Shown here: in pieces, positions 1-11,547 of the stretch
Layout: each line of letters starts with the position of its first letter
How positions within the stretch are numbered: the first letter of the stretch is position 1
NCBI GenBank assembly: GCA_946811695.1
Contig: OX328124.1
Span: forward strand, 92,716,176-92,780,175
DNA length: 64,000 bases
Direction: 5' to 3'
Source of the DNA: Gonocerus acuteangulatus
Lineage: Eukaryota > Arthropoda > Insecta > Hemiptera > Coreidae
Made by a program: the position numbers and the translations under genes
The notes under the pieces: model-generated
What the model saw: only the letters and a program-made list of their open reading frames with translations
The model's database searches: none
What the model was told of the DNA's origin: nothing

Positions 1-1130
1 GTCTTGAAACCAAAGTCGAGTTGAGCATTATAAGAAATGTTTGAAAAGCAGTAGGATTACTTTTCGAAACTTAAGACTAAAGGTAAGCTGAGGTGCATTG
101 ATTTTTCTTACTAAGAACCTTCTATTATCCAGTTGTTCCTCATTTTCTCTTATTTTGCTCTTTTTTTGGTTGAAATTACCAGATTCTAAATTGGGCTATG
201 TAAGTAGGTTTGAAAGAATCTCCTTGCCAAAAAAACTTAAATCCTTTAACCTCCTTTGACAAAAATAGTCATATGGGTAACTCATTAATTCTTGAATGAT
301 CTCATGGGCGCTAAGGTCCAAGACCTATGCCTATACCTAAAACCTGTTCCAGTCGTCCGTCTCTATCCGCAAAAATCTCCCAATCGTTTCCAAAGCATTT
401 CAGCCTTCCCATACGGACGAAAACGGCAATTTCCGGTCCATTGTTCACTACTTATGTTTGGGTAAACATTTTCTTGAGCATCTTTCGCTGATTTACGCAT
501 GAAGATAATGCTGTTTTACTATTCTTCATCATAGCCCATGTTTTGCATTAATACGTTACAGTTCACCTGATTACACATATTTAAAACGATTTTGGCCTTT
601 CTAAGCAATAAAGGCTTCTATACTTCACAGGAGCAGCTGATTTCTTCATCGATCCTGTGTTTTATCACGATCCTGCGATCAACACAAACATATTTTCACA
701 CACCAAACCATCCATTTCAAGAAGAGCTCAGGACGAACTCTCTCGAACAAACATCACTGCACTGCTTGCGCCTACAACCCTGCAGATTCTCCAAGTCATC
801 GCAGCACTACAACGAGAAGCGCACACACTAGCATGCATATAGCTATAAAGAGAAGGGGGGACGTGAGAAAAAGCATAGAACAGGAAGACAGGCAGAACAC
901 TTGTCAGCAGAACTCAACATCAGCAACGAGCTTCGGGGATCTACTATACCCACGGTTTCCCAATCCTACCTACCTATAGGCTAATAAGAATCCTAGCCTG
1001 TCTCTCTTTGCTCATTACAGTTCCCATCCAGGCAGGTTATCGTTTCGATATGCGTATAGTAGTTAAACGCTGCCTATCATCTACAGACGCCCAATCTCCA
1101 TCACAATATATGTGTGCCTCAAGTGAATCC
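1..1130. other. No recognisable gene
   Basis: AT-rich sequence with only short open frames that show no codon bias, domain motif or splice context. I see no repeat or RNA gene that I can support here. Confidence 0.5.
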
Positions 1131-1146
1131 AGAAAGAATACAGTTT

Positions 1147-1531
1147 CTGGGTCTTTTTTACTTTACCCACGCCAGTTACTTTTATTACTAAAACAGTTAT
1201 TTATCGTATCATTAAGTTAATAGTTATGGAGAACTGATGTTTAAACTAATAATTAGTTTAAATAAATTATTTATTCAACAAATGTAAAAAAAAAAAAAAA
1301 AAAATTAATGCTCTATACGCTACTTCTTCCGATTTCAACACACGACTCAGTTTAATCAAATTCATTATTTGGCAACTTCAACACAGCACAACTTCAACGT
1401 GTCTTATAATCTATAACCTCTTTCATGTATAAACTTTATGTAGCCTAGCAACACCTGTTACAATATTGTAACAAAATATTATGACGTTATTCTAAAAAGT
1501 AACTGGCGTGGGTAAAGTAAAAAAGACCCAG
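1147..1531. mobile_element. MITE with 37-bp terminal inverted repeats
   Basis: Positions 1147-1183 and 1495-1531 are perfect reverse complements (37 bp, starting CTGGGTCTTTTTTACTTTAC). The roughly 385-bp interior has no coding capacity. The bases flanking the GGGTC/GACCC core are AGTTTCT on both sides, consistent with a 7-8 bp target-site duplication that partly overlaps the inverted repeat. Size, inverted ends and duplication fit a non-autonomous cut-and-paste transposon. A 7-8 bp duplication would suggest a hAT- or P-like parent, but I do not recognise the family. Confidence 0.8.
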
Positions 1532-1544
1532 TTTCTATGAAGAT

Positions 1545-2385
1545 GCGAAGATTTGTGCGTTAGGAACTTATCGCATTATTTAAGCGTGTTTCCACACTCC
1601 GTGATGCAATCCGAATACTCGATTCATAATCTTCCATTGGTCTTGATAAAGCAGTTGTTTATAACAGCATCATCAGGCACATCAACCTGTTTATTGACTC
1701 TGTGCCTCCTCAGCAGCCTCCGCCAAATGCTGCAGCGGTCCAGTTACGGGTGTCTTGCAATGCCCTTCCATTCCTTCCACGCATCTTGTCTTGGGAATTC
1801 TACTTTTCTTTTCTTGTATTTTTACAATTTAAACGTTGATCTATAAAGAGTTTGTTGGATTTGTCGCGTAATTCTATAACTTACATAAATGAATAAGGTA
1901 TAAGGAACATGCTGCGTATGATTACACGGGAGTGGGTTCAGAGTGTCAGACCAGAAGGAAGAGTGATCCTTGAGGAATAGACAAGCGAATAGATACTAAT
2001 GAGAAAGACGGGGAAGAGCAGAGGATTTGGAAGGAGGATAAGAGGCGAGAGGGCTGATAAGACTTATTGATTCTTCGGAGCTACACCTTGGTGTAGTAAT
2101 TACTTTTCCTTGACTCGCCTTCCTTGCTAATTCTATTAGAGCTCCTGGATCCAGGACCCCAATTCAGCAGGGGAGGGGGGATAAAAACCTTACCCGCTTC
2201 TTTTTTTAGGTTAGTTAGCTCTGTCGTGCTTTCGAGGCGCATTGCTCAGCACGTTCTCACTTTCTCTTCCCCTTCCTTCGCCGAGTTAAGAAATATCTCT
2301 AAGATATGTACTCCTCTCTGGCAAACTTAGTTTATAATTCTGGGAAAATATATTTCTTTGCAAAATTTAATTATGGCGATAGGGG
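1545..2385. other. No recognisable gene
   Basis: Short unconvincing open frames only. A purine-rich stretch at 1980-2060 and a mixed-composition stretch at 2140-2330 show no motif I recognise. Confidence 0.45.
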
Positions 2386-2387
2386 GC

Positions 2388-2702
2388 GAGGTTAGCTCAG
2401 TGGTAGAGCACTAGACTAATATGCTGGAGGACCTGAGTTCAAATCCCGAGCATGCACTAAAGATTTTTATCTTCTATGTCTTCGTTCGTGGGTTGGATTT
2501 GGCCTCCCTGACCCTCCCTGGGCCAACGCAGCTTTTTATTAATTTATTAATGGGTGCCTGCAAAGGGGAAAACCTGGCAGCCGGAGCATAGTACTGACCA
2601 CTCTATATTCTTAGTGTGCCGTATGGTCAAGAATCAGATACCTTTATCGTATCTGCTCGTCTGGGCCCTCTTGGCCTGTTAAGGGACTGATTTTTTCAAC
2701 AA
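2388..2702 (+). mobile_element. tRNA-derived SINE, family A (copy 1)
   Basis: The head resembles a tRNA. It has an A-box-like block TTAGCTCAGTGGTAGAGC with a D-arm pairing GCTC/GAGC, an anticodon-like loop, and a B-box-like block GAGTTCAAATCCCG. A non-tRNA body of about 230 bp follows, ending near CTGTTAAGGGACTGATT. A second diverged copy at 51190-51495 shares the head, the ATCTTCTA and TTGGATTTG blocks, the AATCAGATACCT block and the same 3' end. That makes this a SINE rather than a genuine tRNA gene. The internal boxes would be its RNA polymerase III promoter. Confidence 0.8.
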
Positions 2703-2809
2703 ATTATGGCGATACTGTGCAGAATTTCTTGTAAAGTAGCTAGAAGAATTACCCCTGATGTGGATTATTTAATGTATCCATAGTTTAAAATCAAATTATG
2801 AAAATGAGA

Positions 2810-3222
2810 CAGTTGACACCTAGGCAAGGAGAGTAATGCCATTCCTTAAAGTTCCAAAAAATGATTTAAGAGCCCATGGAAAAAACTCTATACGGATAAG
2901 ATGGCAAAATGTCTGGTAAGAAGAGGGAAGAAATCCACAAATGATACGAGAAGAAAGGAAGTGGCCTTAACCCGAATGAGAATCGGGCATACAAACCTTA
3001 CACATTCCTTCCTCATGTCAAACGACTCTCCACCAATTTGTAACTCTTGCAATATGCTGCTAACTATGAAGCACATCTTGACTAATTGTCGGGCTTATGA
3101 GCAACTGAAAGAGCAACACCAACCAGATTTCTTAGATCAAATTCTAGGTGATCATACCAACCAAGTGGAGCGGCTTTTTGAATTTTTAAGGACCGCCGAA
3201 TTGATAGATAAAATCTAGATAG
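2810..3222 (+). pseudogene. Remnant of I-group LINE: end of RNase H ORF
   Basis: Translation gives the carboxy-terminal part of a LINE polyprotein. It contains the block RMRIGHTNLTHSFLM and then a zinc-knuckle-like CNSC-x7-H-x4-C motif (residues 49-65 of the reading frame starting at 2901), ending in a natural-looking stop at 3216-3218. The same R-x-R-I-G-H and CCHC arrangement ends the LINE at 5.4-8.9 kb. Upstream, the WQ-x2-W segment at about 2900 is followed by a stop, so the frame is broken and the element is 5' truncated. It is a dead fragment. Confidence 0.8.
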
Positions 3223-3229
3223 ATCTAGA

Positions 3230-4298
3230 ACATAAAGAACCGAAATTTTCTTCTTTTTTTTTTGTATTATTTATTTATAATTTTTAAATACTATATAAAT
3301 ATCATTCATTTTTTTAATTTGTTTTTTATTATTATTTATTTTCTTAAATTTATTATTATATTTTATTTGTTTCCATTTTTTTATTATTTTGTTTTTCTTT
3401 TTTAATCTATTTATATTAATCTTTTTGTTTACATGCAATTGAGCATTCTCTTTTGTCGTTTGAACTAATATCTGCAAATAAATCAATGATTAAAAGCAAT
3501 TTAATCACAATGCGTACATATTAATAGTTATTACAGAATTATATTGAAAATTACCACCCACAGGAATGGTGTTACTGACCTTAAGGGTTGACACGCTATT
3601 AAAATTTAAAGAAAAAATAGTTTAAAACAAAGGAAACTAAGTGGTACCTTTGATCAGCCTTCACCCCCTAGGTATATATTGGTTTCTATGTTTCTTTTCT
3701 CTTACCTACCTTGCCTCTAACCTACTGGATTTTTGAACAAATATGAATGAAATCAAACAAATCACATGAAACCAACTGATAGCTTATAAATCGGCCGAAA
3801 ACTTTTAATTCCAAGAAGAATAAATTCAGGAAAATATAGTCACTCGTCAGTTGGACATGACTGATACATAAAAGTAGCTAAGAAAATATTTTTTAAATCA
3901 TAAAAAACTTACCTTACAACAAAAATGCATTTCCCGGAAAGCTAAGGATAGTGTAACGCCTTGAATTATGCATTTAAAGAAGCTCGAAGCTGTAAAGCTA
4001 TTGGTGAGTAAAACGCTGTGGCTTTTAATAGATTCTGCATGGAATAATATGTTATATTTAGAACTCGGCTCACCAAGAGCGGTTCTGAATAAGGTTGTAA
4101 GAAACCAGCAAAACCTATTTTCAAATATAAAATTAATAAAAACTTTAAAGCATTTTATGTTAATGACATTTTGTTGTGGTCTGTATTTTCTAAGAAACTA
4201 AATATTATTTGTGATGCATAATATCTGTTAGGTCTAGTTATAATGTCTGTTGTTAGTAACGAATGTGCTCTGGGTGGTAGTGTACATCAAAACAAGTA
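3230..4298. other. AT-rich sequence, no recognisable gene
   Basis: Very AT-rich (especially 3240-3480). The open frames here are low-complexity lysine/isoleucine/asparagine translations and are not genes. Confidence 0.5.
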
Positions 4299-4299
4299 G

Positions 4300-4366
<67 letters not shown>

Positions 4367-4374
4367 TATATATT
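4299..4374. repeat. (TA)n microsatellite
   Basis: About 75 bp of nearly pure TA dinucleotide with two imperfections near the ends. Confidence 0.95.
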
Positions 4375-5412
4375 TGTAAAGCTAGTGTTGTTAAGCCAAC
4401 GTAGGAAGTGGAGACGTTTTATTAAGAGAGGAAGGTAGGCGGACGAGGAAATATCTGAAGAGATCCGGACCAGGAGGACCAATATTTCGAGAATGCCCCT
4501 AGAATGGCGGACCCATTAAGAGGGAGTGCTGGTTGCATTGTAGCCAGGCTTCCTATTCACGGATCCTTTCTACACCAACCTCGGGAGATTAATGAGTTAA
4601 CACGTTACCAGTAGGAGGGGGATCTTCCCGGCATGCTTTAGTGCTCTTCAATGCCCACTTCAGCGGGGGCTATTGTATGCAGCACAAGAGGAAGTCGACA
4701 GAATTCCTGTTAAAACGAATGGTTAGGCTACAGAATTCCTTCGAAGGAGTTTCTTATGTGAAGTACTTGTTTTCAAAAGAGCTAAGTTTCTAACTTTAAG
4801 TTTCAGTTCCTTTGACTGTTTAACTCTATATGCTCCTCACAATAGAACTTTTGGTTAACATCCTCATCACTTCATTATGCTCAGGGTAACATAGAAAACT
4901 GTTACCTTCCAGATACTTCTGTTGTTCTTCTGAGAGGAAGGGGGATTAGAAAAGATATATATATATAGCGACCCCAAAAACATTTAGTTAATATGGTCTG
5001 CTTACTGGGTCCGAACAATTTCTGTTTCTGTAATTAGTTTAGATGGAGCAGTAAAACTAACTTGACATACTGGAGACATAGTTTAACCATAAAGTATCTG
5101 AAAGGGGAAATATAGTCATGTTTCTGTTATAAATACGAGTTTTTTTAAATAAACATTAAAAAACCATACCACTGTGTATACTTATTTCATTTTTGTGTGT
5201 GTGTGTGTGTGTGTGTGTTTTTTTTTACAATTTTAAACTTTATAGTTTCTTTCTAGTTATTTTCAAACATTTTCATTCCATTTTTTAAATTCTATAGTTC
5301 CAATTTTAGTATATGTACCGCTGAAGCGATTACAACAACCACTTAATTTTCGTAATTCGTTGTCTTTGATTGTCTAGACGACCCAAACTATGCTTTTAAC
5401 ATCGCCTTTGAA

Positions 5413-5417
<5 letters not shown>
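4375..5417. other. No recognisable gene; (TG)n tract at 5194-5218
   Basis: No supported coding sequence. Contains a short (TG)n tract followed by a T-run, and a small (TA)n at 4955-4967. Confidence 0.5.
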
Positions 5418-5457
<40 letters not shown>

Positions 5458-5870
5458 AAACATCACTCATGACGTGATATATTCATTTATTCATCATTAT
5501 TTTACAGAGGACCCTTCCTATTTATTGTACATGGGGCTATTGTTCTTATGTATGTTGTCATATTATGTGCATAGAACCTATATTGTAAATAGAAACTGTT
5601 GCGATTATATATAGTAATATTTATTTATTGATTGTAAGAGCTCGCGAACATAGCGACTTGCTCTTTTTTAATGTTGGCGGTAGAATCTAATCTCATAATT
5701 GTAAATTAAGCAATTCAAACATTCAGGGTTTTGTGGAAATTTAGATAGCTCTTGCTTGAAAGTTTAAAAAATTGTTATGCATCAAGTAATTCATTTTTTT
5801 AAAGTTTCAGGACTGTGTCCATTACTACACTTCACGTTAAGTTATACATGTTTTAATAAATTCTGTTGTG

Positions 5871-6740
5871 CTAAATGAAATTGTAAATATTTGAGTCTTT
5901 AAGGTGAGTGAGTATTGTGTTTAAGTGTGGACTGTTATCTGTCAAAAGTTCGTTCATGTCATGCGGTAGATTTAGTCTGTCTCGTTCTTTGCAATCAGTC
6001 AGTATGTGTTTTATAGTCAAGTTCGCGTTGCATATGGCGCAAACTGGTCTGTCTTGTCTAGTCATTAAATAGCGATGTGTCAGCAACGAATGTCCGATAC
6101 GTAATCTTGTAATGACTACCTCTTCTCTTCGGGTTGATCTGTTGCTTGATGGCCAAACACATACCGTTTTCTTAATTTCCTTTAATTTGTTGTTTTGTGT
6201 TTCAGCCCAAACTTTTTGCCATTCAAGGTGTAAATATGTTTTTATGTTTACATGTAAGTCTTGTAGTGTCAGTTCTTCTACGTCTATTGTACATTTTTCT
6301 GTTGTTTGTTTAGCGTATTTGTCGGCTTCTGTGTTTCCTGGGATATCCATGTGTCCGGGTATCCACAGAAGAACCACTTCTACGCCGTAAGTTTGTAGTT
6401 CTTGTATTTGTTGAAAAATCTCTGTCATTAGAGTGTGTGTCTCGTATATGTTGACGAGGGAGAGTAAAGAACTTAGTGAATCTGAACATATGATGATTGT
6501 CTTATTTGGAACTACAGTTATATTTCTTAATGCCAAAAGTATCCCCTGTAGTTCTGCTGAAAAAACGGATGATTTTGTATTTAATTTAATGCCAAACTTA
6601 GAATTTTTTATTATAGCTGCTGATCCAGTGCCTTCTCTAGATTTTGAACCGTCTGTAAATGCTAGTAGTGCATCTGGATACAACGAAAGAAGATAATTAA
6701 ACTCATTGTGGTAAAATATTTTGGAAACAGGTTTTGTTTT
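5871..6740 (-). pseudogene. LINE RNase H domain and zinc knuckle
   Basis: Ribonuclease H type I fold with the expected acidic residues: Asp in FTDGSK, Glu in SAELQG, Asp in ICSDSLSS and Asp in GNTEADKYA, plus the LLWIPGHMDIPG loop. In retrotransposition the domain degrades the RNA strand of the RNA:DNA hybrid. After it come RLRIGHSLLTHRYLM and a CAIC-x7-H-x4-C zinc knuckle. The domain joins the reverse transcriptase frame across the A-run frameshift at about 6740 and ends at a stop at 5871-5873. Confidence 0.92.
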
Positions 6741-7800
6741 TTTTATCGAATGTTGATAATTTTGTGTTTATTTCTAAGTTATTTATTCTCCACGGTAAGT
6801 AAGTCTGGTGGTGTCGTAAGTAGGTAGGAGTGGTTAGTAAATCTGTGTTCGCTGCGTAATCAAATATTCTGATATTAAGTGGTCTCTGTCTTGTTCCCGT
6901 CTGATTGTACTTAGCTGTAAATGGGTTATGTATTAATAGTTGTGCGTATGGTGTATTTAAAAAGTTTGTGAAAAATTTTAAACAAAATTCTTGACGCCTG
7001 TACTCCAATGGCGGCTCACTGGCTTCGACATACAGGCTGGTGCCTGGGCTTGATCTGAATGCACCTGTTGCTATTCTGATTCCTGCGTTATGTATCGGGT
7101 CTAACATTTGTAATGATCTTTTACTGGCAGATGAATAAGCTTGACACCCATAATCCAGAAGTGACCTGGTGTATGCTCTATCGAAAGTGAGCATAGAGCA
7201 TCTGTCAGCACCCCATTTTGTATTGCTAAGAATCCTCAATAGATTAAGTGACCTTTTGCATTTATTGAGGAGTTCTTTTAAGTGGGGGATCCAGGTCAGA
7301 CGCCGATCAAACACCAAACCAAGAAATTTAATTGTAATTACAACGGGAAGATAATAATTGTACAATTTCAGTCTTGGGTTGGGGAATGTTCTCTTACGTG
7401 TAAATAGTATACAGCTGGATTTTTCTTTAGAAATCTTAAACCCAGTTAAGGAACACCAATGTTCAAGTCGCTGTAATGTGTCTTGTAGTTGGTCCTGTGC
7501 TGTGATTACGTCTTTGGATGCAGTGTAGATGAGTATGTCATCAGCATATTGGCAATAGGATACTGTATTCGGGATGAAAGATTTGATCGAATCTACTGCT
7601 ATGTTGAACAGGGTGGCGCTAAGAACTCCTCCCTGAGGCACTCCGTTTTCCTGTAGGAATTCATCTGATAGAGCTGACCCTATCCTCACTCGGAATCGTC
7701 TCTCACGTAGATAATTCTGTATGAATGACAAGATCGAACCTTGAATTCCCCAATTGCTCAACTGGTATATTATCAGCCTTCTCCATACCGTATCGTATGC
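6703..7800 (-). pseudogene. LINE reverse transcriptase, carboxy-terminal half (YADD)
   Basis: Continues the reverse transcriptase after the frameshift at about 7803. It contains GVPQGGVLSATLFNIAVD (motif B), YCQYADDILIYTAS with the catalytic YADD (motif C), and the thumb block FLGLVFDRRLTWIPHL. The frame ends at 6703 after a second frameshift in an eight-base A-run at about 6736-6743. The downstream RNase H is in the alternative frame, with no large gap between the two parts. Length and motif order match a standard LINE ORF2. Confidence 0.92.
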
Positions 7801-8892
7801 TTTAAATCCAGAGACATTGCAAGTACCGTATTCTTTTGGATGAATGAATTTAATATATCATTTTCAAGCCTGCTAATGTGGTCTAATGTACTACGACCAG
7901 GTCTGAATGCAGACTGAAAAGGCGAAAGTAGATTTTCTCTTTCCAGGAGAAAAACCAATCGTTTATTTAGTATTTTCTCAAATATCTTCGATATACAATT
8001 GGTCAACGATACTGGGCGATAACTAGAGGAGAGGTTCCTATCTTTGCCATTCTTTAGAATTGGTACAATAATAGCCTGATTCCAGGAGTGATGATATGCT
8101 CCGTCTAGGAATATTCTATTATATTCCTTAAGAAGAAGAGTAAGGCCCAAAGGTGGTAAGTTTTTTAACATTTCATAACTGACATTGTCAGGTTCTGGAG
8201 ATGTTTGTCTGGTGTTTCTGGGTACTAGGTTTAGCTCCTTGAGTGTGATCGGGTCGTTAATAGGGTTATTGTGATCTGTTAGTATAGGTATATCCGTTTC
8301 TTCAGTTTGTCTTTTTAGTTCAAGGAAATTTTTTAGGAAATTATTGTCACTAGAAATTTGGGCAAAATGGTTTCCAAAAATGTTGCTGATTTCCGTTGGT
8401 TCTGTTATAGTTCTACCGTTTAGAACGAGTCCTGTGATTGGCTGGCGGTACTTTTTGTGTTTTATTTTGTTCCATATGACATTGGATGTTGTATGTCTGT
8501 TTATTGATGTCAGAAATTCTGTCCAGCATCGTTTTTTATTAGTCTTAATCACCCATTGAGCCTTTGCCTTCAATCTTTTATAGTTCTGGAGATTCGCATC
8601 AGATGGCTGCCTACGAAATAAACGAAGTGCTCTTTTCCGGTTGCTTACTGCCGTTTTACACTCTTCATTCCACCAAGGAACTGGCACTTTTTGGAAATTA
8701 TTAATTTTCTTCGGAATACTACAATCGGCTGCTTCAATTATGAGAGCAATTATTTCATCAATATTTCTAATTTCCTTAATAGCAAGTTTTTCTGTTAAAC
8801 ACAGACGAAACAAGTACCAGTCCGCTTTTTTGGTGTTGTAGGTTTGTTCAGTCTGGAATGGGATTGGTCGGGTCGTGGGAGTTATTGAGATG
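7773..8892 (-). pseudogene. LINE reverse transcriptase, amino-terminal half
   Basis: The frame includes the linker motif VPWWNEECKTAVSNRKRALR and the fingers motif SSYRPVSLTNCISKIFEKIL, then SAFRPGRSTLDHI. It reaches the first catalytic aspartate (motif A, SLDLK) and then runs out of frame at about 7801-7806, where an A-run appears one base short. The catalytic motif continues in the next frame, so this is the front half of one reverse transcriptase. The frame stays open upstream of the first methionine to about 8892. Confidence 0.9.
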
Positions 8893-8900
8893 GGAAAATG

Positions 8901-9181
8901 ATATAGTCATATTGTACATAACTATTTTCTTCATTTCCTTTATAGTTATAAGTTTTTCTTAAAAATGTATTGTTTTTTACTAGTTAATTTTACTTTTAGC
9001 TGTATGTTATTCACATACTTAATTGTATAATTGGATTGATACACACAATAATGTAATTGGATTTGTAATTATGTAATATTGTAACTATTTTGTTGTTGTT
9101 ATGTATTTCTATTTTATATGTGTACCTGGGCGAAACGCTGTCAATGCGGGGTGCTCATAAATAAATTATATAAAAAAAAAT
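8901..9181 (+). other. Possible 3' end of another retroelement
   Basis: AT-rich and non-coding. It ends in CATAAATAAATTATAT followed by an A-run at about 9171-9179, which looks like the tail of a plus-strand retroelement. The segment at 44090-44280 has a similar layout. Family not recognised. Confidence 0.35.
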
Positions 9182-9945
9182 TCTATAGAGTGTATTGTTT
9201 TAATTTTATTGTTGAAATTTTAGATTTTATGTTCTTTAATATCAAAGGACTTTAATCTTGTTTGCGTCCTACTTCTTTAATAGAACAAATCGCCTAAGTA
9301 GCGGGCTATAAAATATCAAATAAATAAATAAAGAATGTTTAGCAGGGATTATATTTTGCTTGCTAAGAGTAGCGTTCACGATTTTAGTAACTTTTATATA
9401 ATAAAATAACAAGGTTCAATGAAGATGAGTTTCTTGGCATCTTCATAGTCAAGCTTGATTGAATTCCAGAGTTATGCTACTTGATTTGTGTGTGTGTGTG
9501 TGTGTGTGTGTTTGTGTGTGTATAGTGTAATTTATATATACGTGTATTTTGTTGAGGAGAGAGTCCGGACGCCTGTCATATAGTCCGATGTTGCTGAAAT
9601 ATTTTCCCTACTAGGATTTCGTCTACAGCAGCAAATATCTGTCTGGTAGTGGTCAACACAATGCGTAGGTTAAGGAAGACTGAAGCACTCAAACGAATTC
9701 AATACTGTAAAAAAATAAATCACATTTCAATTGAATGTACATAGTTCATACTAAACCCACATTACCTATCTGTCTTGCGGGAGGGTTAACGGTGTAATTG
9801 AAGCGACAGCGATGGGGTGAGCACACCATTCAATACTTAGATCTCTAGCATAAATTATACATAATAATATATTTAATTCTAGAAAAATATTAGTTCAACT
9901 TTATTAAAAAAAATATTCAACTTATAAATGCTGATAACTAGAGAC
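9182..9945. other. No recognisable gene; (TG)n at 9489-9511
   Basis: No supported coding or RNA gene. Contains one (TG)n tract. Confidence 0.5.
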
Positions 9946-9947
9946 GA

Positions 9948-10008
9948 AAGGCGCTAATGGCCCAGATGTCGATGCGCCGTAAAAAAAAAAGAAAAGAAAA
10001 AAACTAGA
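9948..10008 (+). mobile_element. 3' tail fragment of tRNA-derived SINE family B
   Basis: The block GGCGCTAATGGCCCAGATGT, then CGATGCGCCG and an A-rich tail, matches the 3' end of the full SINE at 24776-24980 (minus) and the tail at 48692-48752. Only the last ~60 bp remain. Confidence 0.7.
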
Positions 10009-11173
10009 GACGAAAATTCTTTAGAAGTAGCTAGACAGGATCTGTTAGTGGTGAAATCCCCTCATTTTCAATTTTGTTCCCTAAGCTGTGAAATTTTCAA
10101 TTAAGAAGTCAAACAATGGCTGAACAAAAACAAATAGGAATCATTGTTCAAGGTTGATAAATTAACTACCAATTAATATATAAATCAAGTAACACAAGCT
10201 CATAAATTTCATTATGCAATAATATAACTTAGGTATTGAAAAATTTAAATTAAGGACAATAATTTATGATGTAAAGGCCTAATGACAGTTGTTGTAAGGA
10301 TATATTTATATAATGAAATGCCCAATTTTATCTAACAGATTTCAAAACATTAGCTCTATTTTGAATAAACAGCATAATAAGCTGCTGAGATACCTAAAAT
10401 GTTTGACTTAAATTTTAAGTTTGGTTTGGACCTTCGAAATATAAAAATTTAAAAATAATAAGGTGCGGCAATTAATTTTGGGGACTTCAATTTAATAAAC
10501 ATTCCAGAAACGAAATTGTTTGCGTTATTTAGACTTTGGCCGAAAGTTTGTATGCATATGATAAATGTTAAAATCTATTTAACCAGAACGTTCAAAACAA
10601 CAACAAATAATATCATATAATAATAATATAATATAATAATATACCATCACAAAATTTGTTTCTTTAATTAAACTTATCACTTTAATTTTAATAAATAAAC
10701 AATGGATAATTTAATAATGGAGCGAACAATCAAAACGACAGGAACAGTGCAGACAATTTGGTCAAGTACTTGAACGACAAATCACAATTATTGACAACGT
10801 GCAAACTAACTATATTCAAGAACCTCTAAAAAATAATTTGAACGTACAAAATCGAGCATTGAGTCAGCCAAATACTGCAAATTTAGGAAAATCCAATCTT
10901 TTCAATAAAAAGTCCTCAGAACAATTCTTAATACTCTTCGTTAAGTCCCAAACTTCACACTTCATAATGATCTTCAAATCCCATTTCCTTAAATTACAAA
11001 TTCCTCTCACATTTGCCAAATTCCTTACTAAAATTCCTTCCACTCAAACTCTCTTGCTCATATTCTCTTCCTTCCATCCTCCTTATAAGAAAAAATCTTA
11101 TTTTTGAAATAACATTTAGGTAATAAAAGATAAGTTATGTATAATTATTTTATTAAGGGGCTGGTCACACACC

Positions 11174-11235
<62 letters not shown>

Positions 11236-11547
11236 TATAATAAAATAAAATTAGAACGAATTTTTAGATGTATGTAATAGAGCTTTCTGAGCACAAATCG
11301 AAGAAGCCAAGTAAATAATGTCCGCTACTGTACATAATTTTCAGTACATAATGGCGCCTAAATCTCACTTATTTTCAGGATTTCATATGAGTAGGTGTTA
11401 AAAATTTAAAAAATGTTACGTTTACTGATTCCAGGCTTTCCAAATCACATCAGAGATAAGAAGATATGGATTGTAACTGGTGGAACATCCTATTTTAGAT
11501 TTTGAGCATGTTTTGTTGCGTTTTCACCTTCTGTGACTAAGCACTGA
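10009..11547. other. No recognisable gene; (CA)n(TA)n at 11165-11232
   Basis: AT-rich sequence with a compound microsatellite: a CA tract of about 25 bp running straight into a TA tract of about 42 bp. The open frame at 10799-11107 is low-complexity and shows no domain. Confidence 0.5.

Larger units (their letters stand above)
5418..8900 (-). mobile_element. I-group non-LTR retrotransposon (LINE), 5' truncated
   Basis: A 3.5 kb element on the minus strand. Reading from its 5' side it carries reverse transcriptase (8892 to about 6740), RNase H (about 6740 to 5871), a ~410-bp 3' untranslated region, and a poly(A) tail seen as a T-run at 5418-5453. The endonuclease domain is absent: the frame ends at a stop near 8900, just after a trace of the endonuclease-to-linker junction. 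RNase H downstream of reverse transcriptase plus the terminal CCHC knuckle fits the I/LOA group (I- or Nimb-like). Related tails occur in this window at 2.8, 22.0, 30.9, 47.8 and 61.0 kb. The coding region is interrupted by two single-base frameshifts, both in A-runs. Confidence 0.9.

Noticed and set aside
2388..2460. Functional tRNA gene
   Set aside because: The A- and B-boxes are good, but the acceptor ends do not pair convincingly, and a second copy with the same non-tRNA body at 51190 shows that it is a SINE.
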